Shown piece by piece: positions 1 through 5,755 of a DNA stretch of 5,755 nucleotides. The DNA comes from Candidatus Nomurabacteria bacterium (GTDB lineage: Bacteria; Patescibacteriota; Minisyncoccia; Phycocordibacterales; UBA9973): contig JAPLXT010000116.1 in the NCBI GenBank assembly GCA_026395935.1, forward strand, positions 1 through 5,755, in the 5' to 3' direction. The translations under genes and the position numbers were made by a program. Every line of letters begins with the position of its first letter. The stretch's first letter is position 1. The notes beneath the pieces are model-generated. The model worked only from the letters and a program-made list of their open reading frames with translations. It made no database searches and was not told where the DNA came from.

Positions 1-17
1 GTATTTGAGCCGTTTAG

Positions 18-90
18 AGTTTCCCCGCACTTTCTCTTTGAGAAAGCTCTGTGCTACTGCACAGAGGTGCTTTAGCACGCGGGGAACGCT
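18..90. other. Cloverleaf-like four-way-junction structure of unknown identity (structured RNA or DNA inverted-repeat element)
   Basis: A closing stem of 8 perfect pairs (21-28 with 79-86, TTCCCCGC/GCGGGGAA) encloses three hairpins packed almost without spacers: 30-36 with 40-46 (7 bp, loop TTT), 47-54 with 59-66 (8 bp, loop TACT) and 67-71 with 74-78 (5 bp with a 2-nt loop, or 4 bp with loop TTTA). Only base 29 is unpaired at the junction. The outer stem may extend through 18-20 with 88-90 if C87 is bulged. GC content is about 53% in a clearly AT-rich window. It is not a tRNA: loops are 2-4 nt and there is no anticodon or T-loop. No T-run follows on the + strand, so it is not an ordinary intrinsic terminator. 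It could be a small RNA on either strand, the tail of an upstream transcript, or a repeat-type DNA element. I do not recognise the family. Confidence 0.6.
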
Positions 91-103
91 AGTGATTATA
101 ATT

Positions 104-131
104 TTGAAAATAGGTTCTAACTTGGTACAAT
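104..131 (+). promoter_or_regulatory. Sigma-70-type promoter with extended -10, probably driving the secG operon
   Basis: A -35 box TTGAAA (104-109) lies 16 nt from a -10 box TACAAT (126-131). The -10 is immediately preceded by TGG, giving the extended -10 form TGnTAnAAT. The predicted start is near 137-139, leaving a leader of about 50 nt before the secG ATG at 188. The leader contains only a small hairpin (ACCAA 138-142 with TTGGT 147-151). This is the only good promoter-like sequence I see upstream of the five co-directional genes. The cloverleaf element lies upstream of it and would not be in its transcript. Confidence 0.6.
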
Positions 132-187
132 AGAGACACCAAGTTTTTGGTTTGCATTTCACCTTAAAATATAGTATCCTTCTAATT

Positions 188-421
188 ATGACGATTATTG
201 CTAATATATTACCTTATATACAGATTATACTATCCATTATATTGATAGGGGCTATTTTATTGCAGCAATCAGACGCAGGTGTAGGAGGAGTATTGGGTGG
301 AGGAGACGGTGGTGGTCTTTACCACACACGTCGTGGATTTGAAAAGTTTCTTTTTGTAATGTCTATTACAGTCGCTATTCTTCTGACTCTCTCATCTCTA
401 CTTGCAATATTCATTAAGTAG
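188..421 (+). CDS. secG: SecG, preprotein translocase subunit
   Basis: SecG is the small accessory subunit of the SecYEG channel in the cytoplasmic membrane and assists SecA-driven export. The 77-residue product has the family layout: a first membrane helix at about residues 7-25, LLQQS at 24-28, a glycine-rich loop at 31-43 (GVGGVLGGGDGGG), the YHTRRGFEKFLF segment at 45-56, and a second helix at about 56-75. Length is normal for SecG. I chose ATG 188. A TTG at 152 in the same frame would add 12 mostly hydrophobic residues that the family does not need. No Shine-Dalgarno sequence is visible before 188. It is the first gene after the promoter, 43 nt ahead of the solute-binding protein. The stop is TAG. 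Confidence 0.9.
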   Translation: MTIIANILPYIQIILSIILIGAILLQQSDAGVGGVLGGGDGGGLYHTRRGFEKFLFVMSITVAILLTLSSLLAIFIK

Positions 422-453
422 TTTTCGAACTAAAAATATTAATCTAACTCTTT

Positions 454-458
454 AAGAG
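454..458 (+). promoter_or_regulatory. Weak Shine-Dalgarno candidate for the solute-binding protein gene
   Basis: AAGAG lies 6 nt before ATG 465. It is the only start in the window with a plausible Shine-Dalgarno-like sequence at normal distance. It is the right arm of a short dyad, ACTCTT-T-AAGAGT (447-459). The dyad is too tight for a stable RNA hairpin, so it may be chance. Confidence 0.35.
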
Positions 459-464
459 TGCATT

Positions 465-2288
465 ATGCATAAATTTCTCTCATTTATAAAAGAATTTCGT
501 ATTCCCAAAAAACAAGAGCTTACCGCTTCACTAGAATCCTTCTCTAAAAAGGAATTTTATATTTTCATTGCTGTGGCGTTAGTTGCTTTTGTGGGAATGG
601 TAGTAATTCTGAATCAACTCAATAATAAATTCTTGGTTGATGTTCCTATAAAAGGTGGCTCCATAACCGAAGGAGTTATCGGGATGGCGACACTAGTAAA
701 TCCAGTAACAGCTATTTCTGATGCAGATAAAGATTTAGTTTCTTTGGTTTACAGTGGACTTGTAAGGAGAATGCCGGATGGAAGCTTTATTCCTGATTTA
801 GCAGAATCATACACCATCTCCCCCGATGGATTAACTTATACTTTCATTATTAAGAACAAAGCAACCTTCCACGATGGAGTAGCTGTAACAGCCGACGATG
901 TTATCTTCACAATTAATAAAATAAAAAATCAGCTTATAAAAAGTCCACGAAGAATAGGCTGGGAAGGAATTAACGTCGAGAAAGTAGATGACAAAACGAT
1001 TACATTTAAATTAAAACAGCCATACATCTCCTTCCTAGACAATATGACATTAGGAATTCTTCCAGAGCACATTTGGCAAAATGTTCTAGATTCAAACTTC
1101 AATATCTCCCCTTTTAATATCAAAGCAATAGGATCAGGCCCATACAAGATCAAATCTGTCTTAAAAAACAAAGATGGTCTTCCACAAGAATACAATTTAA
1201 AAAGTTTTTCAAATTTCACACTTGGAACTCCTCATATTGATAACTTAAAAATTATTTCTTATCCAAACGAGAAAGATTTAATGAACGCAATATTGAACGA
1301 CTCTATAAATCAGGCGGGTGGCATAAGTCCTAAAAATGCAGAAGAATTACAAAAAGATTCTCACACTATAAATACAGCATCTACTTCGAGAATTTTTGGG
1401 TTATTTTATAATAGTAGTAAAAATAAAATCTTCATGGATGCGGGTGTAGTCAAAGCCTTCAACCTCGCATTGAATAGACAAGAGATTGTCGATAAAGTTC
1501 TTTATGGTTATGGAACAGTCATAGGAAGTCCTATTCCAGAAACCATTATTCCAAATACTAAAGAGGCAATTGTAAACAATGAGGATAATTTTAAAAAAGC
1601 TAGCGACCTCCTTGATAAGAGTGGCTGGACAATGAGAGATGATGGAATAAGAGCAAAGGGTGGCACAACGACAGTAAATAAAACTGTTGTAACTAAAGCA
1701 AAAAATGGTGTCAAAAAATCAACCATAGTTCCAACGAAAGTAAATAATGGTCCACTCGTGCAACTTGGATTCGCTATAACTACCGGAGATACACCAGAGT
1801 TAAGAGCATCAACTGAAATTATCAAAACACAATTAGAGAGACTAGGAGTCAAAGTAAATACACAAAAAGTTTATGAGATGGGTCCTTTGAACCAAGTGAT
1901 TCGTGATCGTGATTATGAAGCTCTATTCTTCGGCCAAATAATAAACCATGAATCAGATCTATATTCATTCTGGCACTCTTCCCAAAAGAAAGATCCTGGA
2001 CTCAATATATCTATGTACAGTAATGCCAAAGTAGATAAAATACTTGAAGATGCTCAGAAAACAATTTCTCTAGATGGGAGATTGGTTAAATATAAAGACT
2101 TTATAAATGAGTTCAATAAAGATCTTCCTGCCTTACTTATATACTCACCTAAATACTTATACGCTACATCAACCGAACTTAATAATATAAATCTTAATAG
2201 CTTAATAAATCCTTCTGATAGATTTGCATCTATTTACACATGGTATGCAAACAAAGATCACGTATGGAAAATCTTTACTAAACAATAA
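465..2288 (+). CDS. Membrane-anchored family 5 extracellular solute-binding protein (peptide/Opp-Dpp-like ABC transporter component)
   Basis: This 607-residue protein matches the SBP_bac_5 fold, which captures oligopeptides or other solutes for ABC importers. Residues 1-30 are a basic cytoplasmic-type tail, and about 31-49 form one hydrophobic helix. There is no lipobox cysteine after the helix, so it looks like an uncleaved signal anchor rather than a lipoprotein. Family landmarks follow: the N-terminal lobe from about 64, LVYSGLVRRMPDGSFIPDLAE (start 94), SPDGLTYTF (119-127), FHDG (135-138) with the T142-ADDV segment, and GSGPY (223-227). The region at about 399-429 is an unusual Lys/Thr-rich insertion. 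The C-terminal lobe runs to the end and seems complete. No permease or ATPase gene is in the window, so its transport partner is unknown; the MFS gene downstream is not an ABC partner. A weak AAGAG (454-458), 6 nt before the ATG, may serve as ribosome binding site. Substrate specificity cannot be read from the sequence. Confidence 0.87.
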   Translation: MHKFLSFIKEFRIPKKQELTASLESFSKKEFYIFIAVALVAFVGMVVILNQLNNKFLVDVPIKGGSITEGVIGMATLVNPVTAISDADKDLVSLVYSGLVRRMPDGSFIPDLAESYTISPDGLTYTFIIKNKATFHDGVAVTADDVIFTINKIKNQLIKSPRRIGWEGINVEKVDDKTITFKLKQPYISFLDNMTLGILPEHIWQNVLDSNFNISPFNIKAIGSGPYKIKSVLKNKDGLPQEYNLKSFSNFTLGTPHIDNLKIISYPNEKDLMNAILNDSINQAGGISPKNAEELQKDSHTINTASTSRIFGLFYNSSKNKIFMDAGVVKAFNLALNRQEIVDKVLYGYGTVIGSPIPETIIPNTKEAIVNNEDNFKKASDLLDKSGWTMRDDGIRAKGGTTTVNKTVVTKAKNGVKKSTIVPTKVNNGPLVQLGFAITTGDTPELRASTEIIKTQLERLGVKVNTQKVYEMGPLNQVIRDRDYEALFFGQIINHESDLYSFWHSSQKKDPGLNISMYSNAKVDKILEDAQKTISLDGRLVKYKDFINEFNKDLPALLIYSPKYLYATSTELNNINLNSLINPSDRFASIYTWYANKDHVWKIFTKQ

Positions 2289-2289
2289 T

Positions 2290-4275
2290 ATGAATGAAAA
2301 ACCAAAAACACAACCAAACGGAAATAGAAACAATAATTTCCAGTATCGCAGAACAAACACAATAAGAGTTCTTCACAAAGAAGGTACTCCTAAAATAAAT
2401 ATACCCGACACAACATTCCCTAAAACAACAAACTTGCCTAGAATAAAACAACAAGGACAAGGAGGAATGAGTCGAGGAAGCTACCAGTATGGTAATACAA
2501 AAGGAGGACGTAAGCCTCACATAAAAACCCCTCCACCACCAAAAGAAAATAATAGCTACGTCAGAAAAAGTAAGGCTAGCATTATTCCTCCACCCTTACC
2601 TGGAGTTATTCGTATAATTCCCCTAGGCGGTGTAGAAGAAATAGGTAAGAATATGACAGCCATTGAGATAGGTAACGACATCATTGTTATCGATGCTGGT
2701 ATGCAATTCAAGACAGAAGATACACCAGGAATTGATTACATGATTCCTAATACAACTTACTTAGAAGAACGCAAGGATAAAATAAGGGCTATGCTAGTCA
2801 CCCACGGCCATTTAGACCACATCGGAGGGATTCCTCTTGTTATGAGTCGTATCGGTAATCCACCATTATATTCTAGGAACTTGTCCGTCTTGGTTATGAA
2901 AAAAAGACAAGAAGAATTCCCTCACTTACCGCCTTTAAACGCTCACATAGTGGAGAAAGATTCGGTCGTATACGCTGGCGATCTTCGTATCCGTTTCTTT
3001 GGTGTGACTCACACGATGCCGGACTCTATGGGTATCGTTATCGAGACTCCTTATGGATCAATAGTCACCCCTGGAGACTACAAGCTCGACCAAGTAGATG
3101 GTGTTGTAAGTGACGAAGAACAAAAGGAATATGCTTTCTTTGATAAAGAAAAGGTTCTTCTTCTTATGACTGACTCAACCAACATTGAGAATGAAGGTTT
3201 CTCTATTCCTGAAGTTCGAGTACATCAAGGACTCGACAAATTAATCAGACAAGGAACAGGACGTATCATCATCTCAGCTTTTGCTTCATCTATCACTCGT
3301 CTGATGAAGATAGTTGAAATAGCAGAATCTCTAGGCAAGAAAGTTGCCCTTGACGGTAGATCACTAAAGACCAATATGGAGATATGCGAAGCCGCCGGAA
3401 TATTCAAACCCAAGAAAGGTACTATTATACCAGTCGAGGATGTAGATAAATATGCTCCCAATAAAATCCTTATCATGATGACAGGTGCTCAAGGCGAAGA
3501 ATTCGCTGCCCTTTCAAGAGCTGCAAATAAAACTCACAAGAAATTTGCTATTCGCCCCGGAGATACAATAATTCTTTCATCTTCTATTGTTCCTGGTAAC
3601 GAAATAGCCGTTCAACATTTGAAAGACAATTTGACTCGTCATGGTGTACGCATCATAAGTTATAGAACAAGTGAAGAGACTGTTCATGCCACTGGCCACG
3701 GCGACCAAGAAGACATAAAGTGGCTCCACAGGAAGACTCATCCTAAATTCTTTATCCCAATCCACGGTTGGCATTCAATGCTTGTAAAGCACAGAGAAGT
3801 AGCTATGTCGCTCGGTATGTCCATGGATAACATTATAGTCCCTGACAATGGATCTATAATAGAGATAGTAGACAATGGTTCAAAAATGGTTCTTCGTAAA
3901 GAGAAAGCTCCATCAGGCGCAATGATGGTGGATGGATTCTCCATCGGCGATGAACAAGACGTAGTTATAAGAGACCGTGTGATGCTCGCTCAAGATGGAA
4001 TGTTCGTCCTTATCGCTACTATTGATGGGACTACCGGCAAGCTTCGCAAATCTCCAGACATTATCTCAAGAGGATTCATATACCTAAAAGAGAATCAAGA
4101 ATTACTTCACCAAGTAAGATTAATAATCAAGAAAACAATTGAGGATGGAACTATGAGTTCAAATCCTATTAACTTTGATTCTATAAAAACATCACTCGGT
4201 GACAATATCTCAAAGTTTCTTTTCCAAAAAACAGCCAAGAGACCATTAGTAATACCAGTATTATTAAGTATATAA
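2290..4275 (+). CDS. rnj: Ribonuclease J (metallo-beta-lactamase / beta-CASP RNase) with long basic N-terminal extension
   Basis: RNase J is a two-zinc 5'-3' exo- and endoribonuclease that acts in mRNA decay and RNA maturation in the cytoplasm. In this 661-residue product, residues 1-105 are a low-complexity basic tail (N/K/Q/P/G-rich, PPPP at 81-84, PPP at 100-102). The catalytic core starts at about 106. Metal-site motifs are HGHLDH (172-177), H241 in THTMPDS, and D263 in PGDYKLD. Further signatures are DSTN (295-298), TGAQGEEFAALSR (398-410), SSSIVPGNE (430-438), HATGHGDQED (466-475) and PIHGWH (490-495, motif C H492). The C-terminal domain carries SRGFIY (593-598) and a normal-looking end. 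All expected metal ligands appear present. I chose ATG 2290, 1 nt after the previous stop; an in-frame TTG at 2224 lies inside the upstream gene and is unlikely. No Shine-Dalgarno precedes 2290, suggesting coupled translation. An internal ATG at 2467 is a possible second start. Confidence 0.92.
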   Translation: MNEKPKTQPNGNRNNNFQYRRTNTIRVLHKEGTPKINIPDTTFPKTTNLPRIKQQGQGGMSRGSYQYGNTKGGRKPHIKTPPPPKENNSYVRKSKASIIPPPLPGVIRIIPLGGVEEIGKNMTAIEIGNDIIVIDAGMQFKTEDTPGIDYMIPNTTYLEERKDKIRAMLVTHGHLDHIGGIPLVMSRIGNPPLYSRNLSVLVMKKRQEEFPHLPPLNAHIVEKDSVVYAGDLRIRFFGVTHTMPDSMGIVIETPYGSIVTPGDYKLDQVDGVVSDEEQKEYAFFDKEKVLLLMTDSTNIENEGFSIPEVRVHQGLDKLIRQGTGRIIISAFASSITRLMKIVEIAESLGKKVALDGRSLKTNMEICEAAGIFKPKKGTIIPVEDVDKYAPNKILIMMTGAQGEEFAALSRAANKTHKKFAIRPGDTIILSSSIVPGNEIAVQHLKDNLTRHGVRIISYRTSEETVHATGHGDQEDIKWLHRKTHPKFFIPIHGWHSMLVKHREVAMSLGMSMDNIIVPDNGSIIEIVDNGSKMVLRKEKAPSGAMMVDGFSIGDEQDVVIRDRVMLAQDGMFVLIATIDGTTGKLRKSPDIISRGFIYLKENQELLHQVRLIIKKTIEDGTMSSNPINFDSIKTSLGDNISKFLFQKTAKRPLVIPVLLSI

Positions 4276-4281
4276 ATTAAA

Positions 4282-5457
4282 ATGAATAAGATAAATCGAA
4301 TGTACGTTCTCTCATTCCTATTTAGTTTACACATAGCACTATCAGCTTATGTGAATTCTACATTCTTACTGAAAATTATTTCTGAGAAATACGTGGGTAT
4401 TCTCTTTACTATTTCTTCCCTTGCTACATTATTATTACTGACAAAAAGTGTAAATATTTTGAAGCACCTGGGCAATCGTAAATTCGTTCTTTGGACGCTA
4501 CTCGTAAATATGGTGTCGTTGGTTGGAATGATTCTCTCGAAGAATCCTTATCTAATAGCAGCATCATTCATTGCCTTAAATACTACAAATACACTCGTGA
4601 TATTCTCCATCGATATATTCATAGAGCACTTTGGCGATCCTAAGACTATAGGTAAAACTCGTGGAATTTATCTAATGATAACTAATTTGGCTTGGATGCT
4701 CTGCCCCCTCGTCACAGCATTTCTAATAACAAGAGAAGGTGGCTACATTTCAATATATATAATATCGTTCATTGCGACTATCATCATGACTATCGGATTA
4801 TTATTCTCTGTTAGAAATTTTGAAGATAGAAGTTATACAAAGACACCATTTCTACAAACTTACAAATTCCTAAAAGAGAATCGCCACATGCTCGCGATAA
4901 CGATGATAAACTTCATCTTACAATTCTTCTTCGCATTAATGGTTGTGTATATGCCGATATATTTGTATGAACATATGGGATTTAATTGGAGCCAGATAGG
5001 TATAATCTTTACTATCATGCTTGCTCCATTCGTCGTCTTTGGTTTACCTCTCGGAGTTTTGATAGATAAATGCATACTCAAGAAAAGAACCTTACTTTAT
5101 ATAGGTATAATTATAATGAGCTTGTCCACTTTATCTATATCTTATATTACCTCTATGAGTGTTCTGTTGTGGGCATTTGTAATGTTCATGACTCGTACTG
5201 GAGCAAGTATAATAGAAACAACATCAGAAGTTTACTTCTTTACTCATATAAAAGAAGAAGATGCCTACCTACTAAGTGTCTTCCGAGATATGGTACCAGT
5301 GGCCTACATCATCGCACCATTAGTGAGTACTCTCATATTCATGTTCTTGCCATTGAAATTCTTATTTGCATTTTTAGGAATTATTATATTATCAGGACTG
5401 TACTACATCCCCCACTTAAGACATAACCACGACTATGGAATACCCAATACGAATTAA
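4282..5457 (+). CDS. Major facilitator superfamily (MFS) transporter, substrate unknown
   Basis: The 391-residue product is a polytopic membrane protein with about 12 predicted helices in two halves: roughly 7-24, 37-56, 68-85, 89-112, 129-149, 155-176, then a basic central loop (177-202), then 203-228, 238-261, 270-287, 290-308, 336-353 and 356-376. After helix 8 the sequence GLPLGVLIDKCILKKR (254-269) fits the MFS motif A loop (G-x3-D-K/R...R/K). The matching loop after helix 2 (about 57-67, NILKHLGNRKF) lacks the usual Asp. WSQIGIIFT (236-244) is also typical of MFS proteins. Length is normal. The gene begins 6 nt after the RNase J stop with no visible Shine-Dalgarno, and its end overlaps the pseudouridine synthase gene. 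Whether it imports or exports, and what it carries, cannot be told. The assignment rests on topology and one motif. Confidence 0.78.
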   Translation: MNKINRMYVLSFLFSLHIALSAYVNSTFLLKIISEKYVGILFTISSLATLLLLTKSVNILKHLGNRKFVLWTLLVNMVSLVGMILSKNPYLIAASFIALNTTNTLVIFSIDIFIEHFGDPKTIGKTRGIYLMITNLAWMLCPLVTAFLITREGGYISIYIISFIATIIMTIGLLFSVRNFEDRSYTKTPFLQTYKFLKENRHMLAITMINFILQFFFALMVVYMPIYLYEHMGFNWSQIGIIFTIMLAPFVVFGLPLGVLIDKCILKKRTLLYIGIIIMSLSTLSISYITSMSVLLWAFVMFMTRTGASIIETTSEVYFFTHIKEEDAYLLSVFRDMVPVAYIIAPLVSTLIFMFLPLKFLFAFLGIIILSGLYYIPHLRHNHDYGIPNTN

Positions 5458-5755
5458 TAAATTTCTTGCACTTAAAAACTTTGCGACAAGAAAAGGAGCC
5501 GATGAACTAATTAAAAAAGGTTATGTTTTTATCAATGGCCGAAAGGCAGTTCTTGGCGACCAAGTATATAGAGACGAAGACGTAACAGTCAGTAGTAAGG
5601 TGCCTAAGAAAGACTACGTATACTATGCATACAATAAAGCAACTCTGGTCTCTACGAACCCAGATGTAAAAACGAAAGATATACTATCAGTAACAAAATT
5701 TAAAGAGTCCGTCTTCCCTATTGGCAGACTTGATAAGGATTCACATGGACTAATA
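5435..5755 (+). CDS. RsuA/RluB/RluF-family rRNA pseudouridine synthase, 5' part (runs off the window)
   Basis: An open frame from ATG 5435 reaches the window edge without a stop and gives 107 residues. Residues about 5-52 form an S4 RNA-binding domain: RINKFLA (6-12), a TRKGADELIKKGYVFING stretch (18-35) and a GDQV turn (41-44). The catalytic domain then begins, with PIGRLDKDSHGLI (95-107). D100 in GRLD is the expected catalytic aspartate that attacks uridine during isomerisation. Family members modify single uridines in 16S or 23S rRNA; which site this one targets cannot be decided. The first catalytic-domain motif, usually NKPxG, reads NKATL (67-71). The start overlaps the last 23 nt of the MFS gene in another frame, with no Shine-Dalgarno, so translation is probably coupled. 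The S4 domain would be cut by any later start, so 5435 is favoured. Confidence 0.88.
   Translation, partial: MEYPIRINKFLALKNFATRKGADELIKKGYVFINGRKAVLGDQVYRDEDVTVSSKVPKKDYVYYAYNKATLVSTNPDVKTKDILSVTKFKESVFPIGRLDKDSHGLI

Noticed and set aside
21..86. The cloverleaf read as a tRNA or tRNA-like gene
   Set aside because: Loops are only 2-4 nt, the acceptor-like stem is 8 bp, and there is no anticodon loop, D-loop GG or T-loop TTC motif.
152..187. TTG start extending SecG by 12 residues
   Set aside because: The added residues are not part of the family, and ATG 188 gives the normal 77-residue length.
419..432. Hairpin TAGTT-TTCG-AACTA at the secG stop as a terminator
   Set aside because: The stem is 5 bp with one G-C pair and is followed by A-rich sequence rather than a T-run. 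The next gene starts 43 nt after the secG stop.
1508..1852. 114-codon minus-strand open frame opposite the solute-binding protein
   Set aside because: It is antisense to a well-supported gene, has no recognisable domain, and mirrors the coding pattern of the + strand.
2224..2289. TTG start extending RNase J into the upstream gene
   Set aside because: It would overlap the solute-binding protein by 65 nt with no supporting ribosome site, while ATG 2290 sits just after the stop.
5070..5426. 118-codon + strand frame inside the MFS gene
   Set aside because: It lies in another frame of a well-supported membrane protein and its Tyr/Arg/Cys-rich product resembles no family.
188..5457. Recoded UGA (glycine) as in Gracilibacteria or Absconditabacteria
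   Set aside because: All complete genes end in TAG or TAA with full-length family-like products and no in-frame TGA, so the standard bacterial code fits.

Overview
The window looks like a compact chromosomal segment of an AT-rich bacterium, most likely a member of the Candidate Phyla Radiation (Patescibacteria, perhaps the Parcubacteria side). The evidence is a very short SecG with a glycine-rich loop followed by a YHTRRGFEKFLF-type second half, an orphan membrane-anchored family 5 solute-binding protein beside secG, an RNase J with a long basic disordered N-terminus, near-zero gene spacing, and mostly absent Shine-Dalgarno sequences. This placement is inferred from remembered family character, not from a search. 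The genetic code looks standard: stops are TAG and TAA, and no TGA is read through.

Layout: bases 1-187 contain no supported protein gene. They hold a GC-rich block (18-90) that can fold into a near-perfect cloverleaf-like four-way junction, then a good extended -10 promoter (104-131) and a leader of about 50 nt. Five genes follow, all on the + strand: secG (188-421), a membrane-anchored family 5 (Opp/Dpp-like) solute-binding protein (465-2288), RNase J (2290-4275), a 12-helix major facilitator superfamily transporter (4282-5457), and the start of an S4-domain RsuA/RluB-type pseudouridine synthase (5435 to the window end). Spacings are 43 nt, 1 nt, 6 nt and a 23-nt overlap, so the genes are probably one operon read from the promoter at 104-131, with translational coupling in the later genes.

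The genes divide into membrane traffic (translocon subunit, solute capture, transporter) and RNA metabolism (mRNA decay and processing, rRNA modification). They are probably housekeeping genes packed together rather than one dedicated pathway. I see no CRISPR array, tRNA, rRNA, insertion sequence or phage gene. The least explained element is the multi-hairpin structure upstream of the promoter. Secondary points are the RNase J N-terminal extension with a possible internal start, the Lys/Thr-rich insertion in the solute-binding protein, and the altered KPxG-type motif in the pseudouridine synthase.
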